Of a DNA stretch of 28,402 nt, positions 1-8,220 are shown piece after piece. The notes below the pieces were generated by a model. That model saw only the letters and a list, made by a program, of their open reading frames with translations, searched no databases and was not told where the DNA came from. The stretch lies in contig DASVGV010000149.1 of NCBI GenBank assembly GCA_036379355.1, positions 1 to 28,402 on the forward strand. The letters are read 5' to 3'. The position numbers were made by a program, and so were the translations under genes. The stretch's first letter is position 1; the number at the start of each line of letters is the position of its first letter. Source of the DNA: CAJCIY01 sp036379355 (GTDB taxonomy: Bacteria; Actinomycetota; Actinomycetes; Mycobacteriales; CAJCIY01).

Positions 1-89
1 TTCTTCGCCGGTGCCTTCTTCGCCGGTGCCTTCCTCGCCGGTGCCTTCTTCGCGGCCGCCTTCTTGGCCGGCGCCTTCCTCGCCGGCGC
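1..89 (-). repeat. 15-bp tandem repeat encoding Lys/Ala/Pro pentapeptides in the HppA tail
   Basis: Read on the minus strand in the hppA frame, this encodes five complete pentapeptides, APARK, APAKK, AAAKK, APARK and APAKK, plus the start of a sixth cut by the window edge. The DNA repeats every 15 bp with small changes. Next to it, 85-120 holds two copies of an 18-bp unit encoding SPEAPA. Such arrays often change in copy number between strains. Confidence 0.9.
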
Positions 90-2597
90 CTCGGGCGATG
101 CCGGTGCCTCGGGCGATGCCGTCGCCGTCGCGGCGCGGGACGCCGAGGCGTCGCGCACGGCGGCCAGGGCCTGGATCTCGGCGTGCTCGTCGGTGTCGAC
201 GAGGGCGGGGTCGTCGTCCACCTCGACCATCGCGGTGCCCCGCAACGGCTCGTCGGAGACGGCCGCGGTGGTCTCGATCACGGCGGCGGCCGATGGCGTC
301 GCGCCGTAGTCGACCTTGCGCCGCTTGCTGACGTAGATCGAGATCACGATGATGCCGAGGGTGATCACGCCGACGATCACGCGGACGCCGGCCTTGGCGT
401 CGGGGCTGCCGACGCCGTAGTGCAGGACCGACGGGGCCACCAGCACCGACACCAGGTTCATCACCTTGATGAGCGGGTTCAGGGCCGGACCGGCGGTGTC
501 CTTGAACGGGTCGCCGACGGTGTCGCCGATGACGGTGGCCGCGTGGGCCTCCGAGCCCTTGCCGCCGTGGTTGCCGTCCTCGACGAGCTTCTTCGCGTTG
601 TCCCACGCACCGCCGGAGTTCGACAGGAAGACGGCCATGAGCACACCGGTGGCGATGGCGCCGGCCAGGAAGCCGCCCAGCGCCTCGTAGCCGAGGAAGA
701 AGCCGGTGGCGATCGGCGCCATGACCGCGAGCAGGCCGGGCGTCGCCAGCTCGCGCAGCGAGTCCTTCGTGCAGATGTCGACGACGGCCGCGTAGTCGGG
801 GCGGACCGAGTAGTCCATGATCCCCGGACTCTCGCGGAACTGCTTGCGCACCTCGGTCACGACCCGGGCGGCGGCGCGGGCGACGGCGTTGATGGCCAGC
901 CCCGAGAACAGGAACACGACGGCCGCACCGATGATCACGCCGAACAGGACGTTGGGCTTGTTGACCGAGAGCGAGAACTGGGCGAGGTCGCTGGTGCTGA
1001 CGCCGGGGAACTTCAGCTGGACCTTCTCGTTGAGCACGGCCTCGCCGTACGAGCCGAACAGCGCGGTCGCCGCGAGCACGGCCGTTGCGATGGCGATGCC
1101 CTTGGTGATGGCCTTGGTCGTGTTGCCGACCGCGTCCAGCTCGGTGAGCACGCCGGCGCCCGTCTCGTCGATCTCGCCGGACATCTCGGCGATGCCCTGG
1201 GCGTTGTCCGAGATCGGTCCGAACGTGTCCATCGAGACGATGACGCCCACGGTGGTGAGCAGGCCGGTCCCGGCGAGCGCGACGTAGAACAGCGCCAGCA
1301 GCACCGAGCCGTGGCCGAGCAGGAACGCGCCGTACAACGCGCCGCCGACCAGCAGCGCCGAGTAGACCGCCGACTCGAGGCCCACCGAGATGCCACCGAG
1401 GATCACGGTGGCCGCACCCGTGGTCGAGGCCTCACCGATGTCCTTGACCGGCCGCCGGTTGGTCTCGGTGAAGTAACCCGTCAGCAGCTGGATCGCGGCC
1501 GCGAGCACGATGCCGACGACGACCGCGAGCCACGAGAACAGCGCCGGGTTGCCCGACAGGTGCGCAACGGCGGGTACGTGGAAGCCCGAGTAGTGCGAGG
1601 GCAGGAACGTGAACGCGACGATCGCGCAGCCCCCCGCCGCGACCACGGCCGAGATGAAGAAGCCGCGGTTGATGGCGGCAATCGCGTTGCGGTCGCCGGC
1701 CCGGCTGCGGACCGACAGGATGCCGAGAACGGCGGTGATGACGCCGACGCCGGGGATGAGCAGCGGGAGCACCAGGCCCTGTCCGCCGAAGGCCTGCTGG
1801 CCGAGGATCAGCGCGGCCACCAATGTGACGGCGTACGACTCGAACAGGTCGGCAGCCATGCCCGCGCAGTCGCCGACGTTGTCCCCGACGTTGTCGGCGA
1901 TCGTCGCGGCGTTGCGGGGGTCGTCCTCGGGGATGCCCTGCTCGACCTTGCCGACGAGGTCGGCGCCGACGTCGGCCGCCTTGGTGAAGATGCCGCCGCC
2001 GACCCGCATGAACATGGCGAGCAGCGCGGCGCCGAAGCCGAAGCCCTCGAGCACCAGGGGTGCGTGGTTGTTGAAGACGACGGTGACGATGCAGGCGCCC
2101 AGGAGGCCCAGGCCGATCGTGATCATGCCGACGACGCCACCGGATCGGAACGCGATGCGCAGGGCCGGCTTGGACCCCGACTCCTGTGCGGCGGCGGCCA
2201 CGCGCAGGTTCGCCCGCGTGGCCAGCGTCATGCCGATGAAGCCGACGCTCGCGGAGAAGAAGGCGCCCAGCAGGAAGAACAGCGAGCGACCGAGCTTGAC
2301 GTTGAACCCGCCCTCGGCCGGCAGCAGGAACAGCAGCCCGAACACGATGACCGCGAAGACCGCCAGCGTGCGGAACTGGCGGCCGAGGAAGGCGCGAGCC
2401 CCCTCCTGCACGGCGGTCGCGATGTCCTGCATCCGCGCGGTGCCGGTGCTTCCGGCCAGCACCTGCCGGGCGAACACGCCTGCGGAGACCAGCGCGAGGA
2501 TCGCGACCACGCCGACCCCGTAGACGAGGTTGCGCTGGACGTTCGTCAGCGAGAACGGGTCCCCGCTCGCGAGCGTGGTCGCGTGGACTGCAAGCAT
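1..2597 (-). CDS. hppA: K+-insensitive proton-translocating pyrophosphatase HppA (3' end outside window)
   Basis: Integral membrane pump that couples hydrolysis of pyrophosphate to proton export across the cytoplasmic membrane. The family core is seen: the Asp-rich substrate loop DNVGDNVGDCAGMAADLFES, many hydrophobic helices, and the segment GNTTKAITKG. The Lys in GNTTKA is the residue that marks the K+-independent subfamily (K+-dependent members have Ala). The ATG at 2597 has a GGGAGA ribosome site about 6 nt upstream. At least 865 codons are inside the window and no stop is reached. After the last helix (ending ISIYVSKRRKVDYG) comes an Ala/Asp/Glu-rich linker, then tandem APAKK/APARK pentapeptides running off the edge, which is unusual for this family. 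Gene order bldG, anti-sigma factor, hppA is as in Streptomyces coelicolor. The 143-bp gap upstream may hold its own promoter; I see only a weak TACCAT box (2689-2694, minus) and no clear -35. Confidence 0.96.
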   Translation of the reverse strand, partial: MLAVHATTLASGDPFSLTNVQRNLVYGVGVVAILALVSAGVFARQVLAGSTGTARMQDIATAVQEGARAFLGRQFRTLAVFAVIVFGLLFLLPAEGGFNVKLGRSLFFLLGAFFSASVGFIGMTLATRANLRVAAAAQESGSKPALRIAFRSGGVVGMITIGLGLLGACIVTVVFNNHAPLVLEGFGFGAALLAMFMRVGGGIFTKAADVGADLVGKVEQGIPEDDPRNAATIADNVGDNVGDCAGMAADLFESYAVTLVAALILGQQAFGGQGLVLPLLIPGVGVITAVLGILSVRSRAGDRNAIAAINRGFFISAVVAAGGCAIVAFTFLPSHYSGFHVPAVAHLSGNPALFSWLAVVVGIVLAAAIQLLTGYFTETNRRPVKDIGEASTTGAATVILGGISVGLESAVYSALLVGGALYGAFLLGHGSVLLALFYVALAGTGLLTTVGVIVSMDTFGPISDNAQGIAEMSGEIDETGAGVLTELDAVGNTTKAITKGIAIATAVLAATALFGSYGEAVLNEKVQLKFPGVSTSDLAQFSLSVNKPNVLFGVIIGAAVVFLFSGLAINAVARAAARVVTEVRKQFRESPGIMDYSVRPDYAAVVDICTKDSLRELATPGLLAVMAPIATGFFLGYEALGGFLAGAIATGVLMAVFLSNSGGAWDNAKKLVEDGNHGGKGSEAHAATVIGDTVGDPFKDTAGPALNPLIKVMNLVSVLVAPSVLHYGVGSPDAKAGVRVIVGVITLGIIVISIYVSKRRKVDYGATPSAAAVIETTAAVSDEPLRGTAMVEVDDDPALVDTDEHAEIQALAAVRDASASRAATATASPEAPASPEAPARKAPAKKAAAKKAPARKAPAKKAPAK

Positions 2598-2740
2598 GCG
2601 TCTTCTCCCAGGGTGACGGCGCTACGGACCGTCTCGGTGATGGTCTCGTCGGTCGCGCCGTGTCGGGGAGGGCGGACGGACGCCGGGAATGGTAGCGATG
2701 ATCCGAACCGGCGCGTGCATCGGGCCGGGCTCGGCGCGGC

Positions 2741-3166
2741 TCAGCGCCGCCAGCGCAGCACGACGAGCGTGCCGCCGATGGGGTCCGGAAGCACGGACAG
2801 GTCGTCGGCCATCCCGGCGATCAGGGCCAGGGCGAGCTCCGGCGGCAGTCCGCCGACCGCGTCGTCGGCGGACATGGCCGGCAGCCCCTCGTCCGGAGCG
2901 TCCGGGACGTCGTGGATGGACCCGTCGTCGTGGATGCGTACCTCGTAGCCCCGGTCGTCCTCCACGAACGTCAGGCGGACCGGCGCGTCGGAGCCGACCC
3001 GCTCGTGGACGAGGACGGCCCGCGACGCGGCCTCGCCCACGGCGAGCCGCACCTCGGGAAGCAGGTCCTCGGGGACGCCCCCGCGCCGGGCCAGGGCGAC
3101 CGACATCATGCGGGCGATGCGGACGAGCTCCGGCCGGGGGCTGAGCGACAGCTCGGCGGTGGACAC
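2741..3166 (-). CDS. SpoIIAB/RsbW-like ATP-binding anti-sigma factor, BldG partner type
   Basis: 141-aa protein with a GHKL-ATPase (HATPase_c, SpoIIAB/RsbW) pattern: N-terminal beta-alpha unit, N-box-like helix EVRLAVGEAASRAV (residues 38-51), and the C-terminal strand GGTLVVLRWRR typical of anti-sigma kinases. It lies 7 nt downstream of bldG, as SCO3548 does in S. coelicolor, so it likely binds BldG and one or more sigma factors. Oddities: the Mg2+-coordinating Asn expected in the N-box (EAVTNAI in SpoIIAB) is Arg49 here, and the DxGxG box is reduced to DDGSI. ATP binding or kinase activity may therefore be weak or absent, leaving a binding-only role; this is inference. The start is GTG, set by the spacing to bldG. 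Confidence 0.85.
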   Translation of the reverse strand: MSTAELSLSPRPELVRIARMMSVALARRGGVPEDLLPEVRLAVGEAASRAVLVHERVGSDAPVRLTFVEDDRGYEVRIHDDGSIHDVPDAPDEGLPAMSADDAVGGLPPELALALIAGMADDLSVLPDPIGGTLVVLRWRR

Positions 3167-3173
3167 CCGGCCG

Positions 3174-3515
3174 TCAGGCGGAGTCGGCCAGGGCGTCCGC
3201 GACGCTGTTGTGGATCGGGAAGACCTTGGTCAGGCCGGTGATCTTGAAGATCTTGAGGATGCGGTCCTGGGTGCACACCAGGGCCAGCGAGCCGTCGTGC
3301 GCGCGGACGCGCTTGAGGGCCCCGACGAGCACCCCGAGTCCGGTGGAGTCCAGGAACTCGACCTTCTCCATGTCCACCACGAGGTGGTACGAGCCGGCCG
3401 CCACCACGTCGATGATCTTCTCGCGCAGCTTGGGGGCGGTGTAGACGTCGATCTCGCCGCCCACGTCGATGACGGTCGCCGAGCCCTCCTGGCGATCCTT
3501 GAGCTGCAGGTCCAC
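3174..3515 (-). CDS. bldG: Anti-anti-sigma factor BldG (STAS domain)
   Basis: 113-aa STAS-domain protein nearly collinear with Streptomyces BldG: GGEIDVYTAPKLREKI, LVVDMEKVEFLDSTGLGVLV, KRVRAHDGSL and ILKIFKITGLTKVFPIH. Ser57 in FLDSTGLG is the phospho-acceptor position. In the family, the unphosphorylated form binds anti-sigma factors and so frees sigma factors that control development and stress genes. The start chosen is GTG at 3515, with GGAGG 8 nt upstream, which gives the usual family length; a longer reading frame exists upstream but would run through the promoter region shared with the divergent helicase. It is followed after 7 nt by its probable anti-sigma partner and then hppA. Confidence 0.94.
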   Translation of the reverse strand: MDLQLKDRQEGSATVIDVGGEIDVYTAPKLREKIIDVVAAGSYHLVVDMEKVEFLDSTGLGVLVGALKRVRAHDGSLALVCTQDRILKIFKITGLTKVFPIHNSVADALADSA

Positions 3516-3628
3516 GAGCGATGCCTCCACGGTCGGTGCGGATGTCGCGGGCCGTTTCCCCGCTTCCGAGCCGATCCAACCACGATGCCGCGGCGCCCGG
3601 TGTCGGCCGCGCGTGGCAGCGTGGGGGC

Positions 3629-5959
3629 GTGAGCCAACGCGCGCCAGGGCCAGCGCCCGGACCCGCGATCGCGGGGGCGCGCCGGTCGGGGCTCGACACC
3701 CTGACACTCGACCCCCGCCGCGCGGCGGCTATCACCCACGTCGAGCACCGGCCGGCACGCGCTGCGGTCACCGCGCCGTGGCCGGCGTGGGCCGACCCGC
3801 TCGTCGTGGAGCGACTCATCGCCTCCGGTGTCGCCGCCCCGTGGGCCCACCAGGCGGCTGCCGCCGACCACGTGTACGCCGGCCGGCACGTGATCATCGC
3901 GACGGGGACCGCGTCCGGGAAGTCCCTCGCGTACCAGCTGCCATTGCTGTCTACCCTGCGCGCCGTCCCGCGCAGCCGGGCGCTCTACCTCGCGCCCACG
4001 AAGGCGCTGGCCGTCGATCAGCTGCGGTCGATCGGAGACCTGCTCGCGCCGGGTGTCCGCGCGGCCACCTACGACGGGGACACCCCGCGCGAGGAGCGCG
4101 ACTGGGTACGCGCGCATGCGACGTACGTGCTGTCGAACCCGGACATGCTGCACCGGTCGATCCTGCCGAGACACCAGCAATGGCAGGCGTTCTTCCGGGG
4201 CCTGCGCTACGTCGTCGTCGACGAGTGCCATGCCTACCGGGGCGTGTTCGGCGCCGGGGTGGCCGCGGTGCTGCGGCGGCTGCGCCGCGTCAGCGCGCGG
4301 TACGGCACGGCGCCGACGTTCGTCCTGGCCTCCGCCACCGTGGCCGACCCGCAGGAGGCAGCGCGCCGGCTGACCGGGCTGGAGGCGGTCGCCGTCGTCG
4401 ACGACGCGTCGCCGCGCGGGCCGCTGGACTTCGTCCTCTACGAGCCGCCGTTCTCCGCCGTGACCGGCGAGCACGGCGCACCGGTCCGCCGTTCCGCGCT
4501 CGCGGAGACCGGTGACCTGCTGGCCGACCTGGTCGCCTCGGACCGGCGCACGCTGGCGTTCGTCCGCTCGCGGCGCGGCGCGGAGGCGGTCGCCGCGGCC
4601 GCCCGGCGGGGTCTCGAGGCGAGCGGCCTCGGGACGCGGGTCGCCGCGTACCGGGCCGGCTACCTCCCCGAGGAGCGGCGCGCCCTCGAGGCGGCGTTGC
4701 AGGACGGCTCGCTGCTCGGCGTCGCGGCGACCAACGCGCTCGAGCTGGGCGTCGACATCACCGGGCTCGACGCCGTCGTCGTGGCCGGCTGGCCCGGCAC
4801 CGTGGCATCGCTGCGCCAACAGGCCGGCCGCGCCGGCCGCCGCGGCGGCGACGCGCTCGCGGTCTTCGTCGCCCGCGACGACCCGCTGGACACCTACCTC
4901 GTGCACCACCCCGAGTCGGTGTTCGGGCGGCCGGTCGAGGCCAGCGTCTTCGACCCCGAGAACCCGTACGTCCTCGGTCCGCAGCTCGCCTGCGCCGCCG
5001 CGGAGCTGCCGCTGACCGACGACGACCTGCCGCTGTTCGGCGCGTCGACGGGCCCGGTGCTCGACGACCTCGTGGCCGCGGGGCGGCTGCGCCGCCGGCG
5101 CGCGGGCTGGTACTGGCCGCGGGCGGGCGAGCGGCCGCAGGCCGACCTGCGCGGCTCCGGTGGCGAGCAGGTCGCACTGGTCGAGGAGGGCACCGGCCGG
5201 CTGCTCGGCACCGTCGACGCGTACGCCGCCCACAGGTCCGTGCACGAGGGAGCGGTCTACGTCCACCAGGGGGCCTCGTACCTCAGCGTCGACCTGGACC
5301 TCGACCGCGGCGTGGCCACGCTCGTCGGGGCCACGCCGGACTGGTCCACGACCGCTCGCGAGGTCACCGAGGTCACCCTCGTGGACACCCTCCGCTCGAG
5401 GTCGAGTGGGGAGGTGACCCTCGGGTTCGGGACCGTCGGGGTGACCTCGCAGGTCGTCTCGTACCTGCGGACCCGGCTGGTCACCGGAGAGGTGCTCGGC
5501 GAGACGCCGCTCGTGCTGCCCCCACGTCAGCTGCGGACGACGGCGGTGTTCTACGCCGTGAGCGACGCCCTGCTCGACCGCGCCGAGCTGCCGCCGGCCG
5601 ACGTGCCCGGGGCGGCGCACGCGGCCGAGCACGCCGCGATCGGGCTGCTGCCGCTGTTCGCCACCTGCGACCGCTGGGACCTCGGCGGTGTCTCCACGGC
5701 GCGGCACGCCGACACCGGCCGCGCCACGGTCTTCGTCTACGACGGCCATGCCGGCGGGGCCGGGTTCGCCGAGCGGGGCTACCTCCGGGCGGGGGCGTGG
5801 CTCGCAGCCACCCGCGACGCGATCAGCGCCTGCGCGTGCGCGGCCGGCTGCCCGTCCTGCGTGCAGTCACCCAAGTGCGGCAGTGGCAACGAGCCGCTGG
5901 ACAAGGCCGGGGCGCAGCGCCTGCTCGCGGCCGTGCTCGCCGCGCTGGGGGAGGCCTGA
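3629..5959 (+). CDS. DECH-box ATP-dependent helicase with C-terminal DUF1998/four-Cys module
   Basis: 776-aa superfamily 2 helicase of the actinobacterial 'helicase/secretion neighborhood' type, related to Bacillus MrfA/YprA. Visible in order: a Q-motif-like PWAHQAAA (71-78), Walker A ATGTASGKS (91-99, Lys98), DECH box VVVDECH (195-201), motif III SAT, motif VI QQAGRAGRRGGD, a long DUF1998 region, and a C-terminal Cys cluster CACAAGCPSCVQSPKCG that probably binds a metal. MrfA acts in mitomycin-adduct repair with an exonuclease partner; no such partner is seen here, so the substrate is open. The start GTG 3629 is chosen because the more upstream in-frame ATG lies almost at the divergent bldG start. 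It sits divergent from bldG, as SCO3550 does in S. coelicolor. Confidence 0.93.
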   Translation: MSQRAPGPAPGPAIAGARRSGLDTLTLDPRRAAAITHVEHRPARAAVTAPWPAWADPLVVERLIASGVAAPWAHQAAAADHVYAGRHVIIATGTASGKSLAYQLPLLSTLRAVPRSRALYLAPTKALAVDQLRSIGDLLAPGVRAATYDGDTPREERDWVRAHATYVLSNPDMLHRSILPRHQQWQAFFRGLRYVVVDECHAYRGVFGAGVAAVLRRLRRVSARYGTAPTFVLASATVADPQEAARRLTGLEAVAVVDDASPRGPLDFVLYEPPFSAVTGEHGAPVRRSALAETGDLLADLVASDRRTLAFVRSRRGAEAVAAAARRGLEASGLGTRVAAYRAGYLPEERRALEAALQDGSLLGVAATNALELGVDITGLDAVVVAGWPGTVASLRQQAGRAGRRGGDALAVFVARDDPLDTYLVHHPESVFGRPVEASVFDPENPYVLGPQLACAAAELPLTDDDLPLFGASTGPVLDDLVAAGRLRRRRAGWYWPRAGERPQADLRGSGGEQVALVEEGTGRLLGTVDAYAAHRSVHEGAVYVHQGASYLSVDLDLDRGVATLVGATPDWSTTAREVTEVTLVDTLRSRSSGEVTLGFGTVGVTSQVVSYLRTRLVTGEVLGETPLVLPPRQLRTTAVFYAVSDALLDRAELPPADVPGAAHAAEHAAIGLLPLFATCDRWDLGGVSTARHADTGRATVFVYDGHAGGAGFAERGYLRAGAWLAATRDAISACACAAGCPSCVQSPKCGSGNEPLDKAGAQRLLAAVLAALGEA

Positions 5960-5972
5960 CCGACGCCGGTCA
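5957..5972. terminator. Hairpin spanning the stop codons of two convergent genes
   Basis: TGACCG, loop ACGC, CGGTCA: a 6-bp perfect stem. The TGA of the helicase forms its left end, and the TGA of the opposite gene (TCA on this strand) forms its right end. It has no T-run, so it is a weak candidate for a bidirectional terminator. Confidence 0.4.
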
Positions 5973-6857
5973 CAGCTCCGCGTCGGCCGCGGGGCGCCGG
6001 GTCAGCCGCCAGACGTGAGCCGCGAACAGCAGCGCCAGGCACGCCGCCGCGACCGACTCGGCCACCTGCTTGTCGGTGAGGGTGCCGGCCACGTGACCGA
6101 ACACGGTGGGGCTGCCGGCCTTCTCCGCGACGGTGACGGACCCGTCGTACGGCAGGGTCTTCCCGTACGGACCGGCGACGGGCGAGCCGTCGGCGTTGGT
6201 GGTCGGGAACGCCGGGAGCGGCGCCAGGGACGCCATGCCCGCCGGCGGCGGCAGCGCCGGGAAGCGCACGGCCGGCAGCTGCCGGCTGCCGGTGGCGGCA
6301 CCGGCTCCGGCGGACGCGCTCGGTGCTCCTCCGGACGCGGCGGCCGGCGGGGTGCTCGTCCCTCCCGGCGGCGGTGGGGTGGCGGTGCCGGGGTCGCCGG
6401 CCGCGCCGCTGGACGGCGACGCCGTGGGCGGCGCCGCGACATCGAAGCCGGTACGCACCGCATCGGTGCCGTCCTCGGTGAGGGTCGCGGCGTAGCTGCC
6501 CGGCGCAGCGGCCGTCACCCGCACCGACAGGACGGGGGACGTCGTCGGCCCGTCGGTGAACTGGTTGCCGTGCGGGTCCACGACCGTCAGGGTGAGCGGA
6601 CCGCAGGCGCCGCTGCAGGTCACGTTCCCGCCGACGACCAGGGTCGACGCCGTCACCGTCTCGCAGGTGTGGTTGGTGCCGGCGACGGTGACCCCGCCCG
6701 CCGTTCCGTCCGCCCGGGGGCAGGTGATCGTCGCCGTCGGCGCGGCCGCGCGCGCCGTGCCCGGGACCAGCAGCACGAGGCAGCCGGCCACCGGAAGCGC
6801 GAGCGCCGCGAACGCCCCGAGCCAGGCGACGAGGGCGCGCAGGGGCGCGGACATCAC
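5970..6857 (-). CDS. Exported Cys/Pro-rich membrane-anchored protein linked to sortase
   Basis: 295 aa, function not recognised. It has an N-terminal signal peptide (hydrophobic core LVAWLGAFAALALPVAG, likely cleavage near TARAAA), a short extracellular domain with four Cys (TITCP, HTCET, VTCSGACG) that looks immunoglobulin-like or beta-rich, a Pro/Ser/Thr/Gly-rich linker of about 80 residues, and a C-terminal hydrophobic helix VAESVAAACLALLFAAHVW followed by a basic RLTRR tail. The layout resembles a surface stalk. No LPxTG or LAxTG sorting motif precedes the helix, so it is more likely membrane-anchored than wall-linked. It starts with a GTG that overlaps the sortase stop (GTGA), so the two are probably translated together and may work as a pair (inference). 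Confidence 0.8.
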   Translation of the reverse strand: MMSAPLRALVAWLGAFAALALPVAGCLVLLVPGTARAAAPTATITCPRADGTAGGVTVAGTNHTCETVTASTLVVGGNVTCSGACGPLTLTVVDPHGNQFTDGPTTSPVLSVRVTAAAPGSYAATLTEDGTDAVRTGFDVAAPPTASPSSGAAGDPGTATPPPPGGTSTPPAAASGGAPSASAGAGAATGSRQLPAVRFPALPPPAGMASLAPLPAFPTTNADGSPVAGPYGKTLPYDGSVTVAEKAGSPTVFGHVAGTLTDKQVAESVAAACLALLFAAHVWRLTRRPAADAEL

Positions 6858-7654
6858 GAGGGCCCGGGCAGCGTCGTGACCGACGGGGCGGGAGCGGGCG
6901 GCGCCGACGCCGGGGCGTGGATGTCCGGCAGCGGCTTGGTCGACCCCGGCGCGTCGGCCACCTTGACGAGCACGGCGCGCAGCACCAGCCGCTGGGCCGC
7001 GCTCCCCTTGGGGTTGCAGGTGGTGAGGGTCAGCTCGTGGACGGTCGGGTCCGTGGGCGGCGCGATCACGGACAGGTCCGTCGGCTTCACCGGATGGGGG
7101 TTGGCCGTCCCGTCGTAGGTGGTTGCCGAGGTGAAGGACTGCACCGACTGATAGGTGAACTCGTAGTCCGGCGTGAACAGGTTGATGAGCTGGCCCGGGC
7201 GCACCTCGTCCAGCCGGTTGAACGGGTGACCGAAGGTCGTGCGGTGCCCGGCGATGGCCACGTTGCCCGCTTCGCCCGGCAGCGGCGTGCCGACGTAGTG
7301 GCCGGCGCCCGCACGCAATGCGGAGGTCGTCGTGCCCTGGACGACGAGCACGTCCAGCCCGATCGTCGGGATCTGCAGGCGGGTGAGGCCCTGGCCCTCC
7401 CGGAAGGTGTGCGTGCGGTAGGCGTTCGCGGTCGCGCCGTCGTCAAACTGGCTGCGCAGGCTCCCCTGCAGATGGCGCTGGTAGAGGTCGGTCGCGAACG
7501 GGAAGGCGAACAGCCCGACGCCCGCGAGCAGCAGCACGACCGACAGGACCGACAGGGCGCGACGGCCGCCGGGCCGGCGCAGGCCGTCGGCCAGCAGCGC
7601 CCAGCGCCCGCGTCCTCGCCCCGCTGTCGGCGGGGTCACGAACGAGGCCTGCAC
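6854..7654 (-). CDS. Class E sortase
   Basis: 266-aa transpeptidase that in this class typically cleaves LAxTG-type signals and joins surface proteins to the peptidoglycan precursor outside the membrane. Evidence: basic N-terminus, one membrane segment (ALSVLSVVLLLAGVGLFAF, about 33-51), sortase barrel segments LTRLQIPTIGLDVLVVQG and GNVAIAGHRTTFG (catalytic His137), and ELTLTTCNPKGSAAQRLVL (catalytic Cys213, Arg222). The C-terminal 30 residues are a Pro/Ala-rich tail. The start is GTG 7654 with AAGGG about 9 nt upstream. It is separated by 191 bp from the Tad-type genes upstream and overlaps the next gene by 4 nt. No clear substrate with a sorting signal is in the window. Confidence 0.92.
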   Translation of the reverse strand: MQASFVTPPTAGRGRGRWALLADGLRRPGGRRALSVLSVVLLLAGVGLFAFPFATDLYQRHLQGSLRSQFDDGATANAYRTHTFREGQGLTRLQIPTIGLDVLVVQGTTTSALRAGAGHYVGTPLPGEAGNVAIAGHRTTFGHPFNRLDEVRPGQLINLFTPDYEFTYQSVQSFTSATTYDGTANPHPVKPTDLSVIAPPTDPTVHELTLTTCNPKGSAAQRLVLRAVLVKVADAPGSTKPLPDIHAPASAPPAPAPSVTTLPGPS

Positions 7655-7845
7655 GGCACCAGCCCTTCCCGCGTCACGCGACCGTCTCCGGCCTCAACGA
7701 CCGGTCACGGAGCGACGTTACGCCGGGACGGCCCGCGATCTGTCCGGTTCGCGCAGTCCGGCGAGGCAGCCGAGGAGGCCGTCGTAGGAAGCGACCGGCG
7801 GGCAGCTGGCGGGACGCAGGTCGGGCACCTCCGGCCCGGCGCCGG

Positions 7846-8220
7846 TCATCCCGGTCCGGCTCGCGCGCTGACCGACACCCAGCCGGCACCGAAGACAGCG
7901 GCGGCAGCCGGAAGCGGTATCGCCGCCCGCACGCTGACGTCGCCGTCCGCCGGTGTGCACGCGAGCAGCCGCGCTCCGTTGGCGGCGGCCGACCGGGCGG
8001 CCGTCGCGCAGGCCTGTTGGGGCGGGCTCGCGGCAGCGGCGAGCGCCGCGAGGTCGGCAGCGGCTGCGGCGCGCTGCCGGGCTTGCGCCACCGCGGCGAG
8101 CAGCACCGCCGCGGACGTGACCACCAGCAGCAGCGCGGTGCCGGTCAGCACCCAGATGGTGGCCGAGCCACGGTCTCGGTCCGCGGTGCTTCGCCGCGGC
8201 CGGCCGGCTGCCGCGGTCAT
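7846..8220 (-). CDS. Rv3654c family TadE/TadG-like protein
   Basis: 124 aa, the last gene of the Tad-type cluster. After a short basic leader, DRDRGSATIWVL begins a hydrophobic helix (about 20-45) like those of Flp-locus minor pseudopilins, followed by an Ala-rich segment with two Cys (QQACATAARS, LLACTPADG) and a short beta region. This matches the 'helicase/secretion neighborhood TadE-like' family (Rv3654c). The usual +5 Glu of pilins is absent. The likely role is envelope-localised minor pilin or assembly component. It starts by an ATGA overlap with tadE, so it is translationally coupled. Confidence 0.82.
   Translation of the reverse strand: MTAAAGRPRRSTADRDRGSATIWVLTGTALLLVVTSAAVLLAAVAQARQRAAAAADLAALAAAASPPQQACATAARSAAANGARLLACTPADGDVSVRAAIPLPAAAAVFGAGWVSVSARAGPG

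Noticed and set aside
1..120. Lys-rich repeats as the tail of a topoisomerase I gene
   Set aside because: TopA has such tails and lies near hppA in actinobacteria, but the repeats are read on the minus strand in an unbroken hppA frame, so they belong to HppA.
183..2948. A 921-aa plus-strand open frame opposite hppA
   Set aside because: Its protein is a His/Asp/Arg/Gly-rich composition typical of antisense frames in GC-rich DNA, and the minus strand carries a clear HppA with its own ribosome site.
3230..5749. An 839-aa minus-strand frame opposite the helicase
   Set aside because: It lies against a well-supported helicase, has low-complexity Arg/Gly/Ala content, and joins into bldG out of frame.
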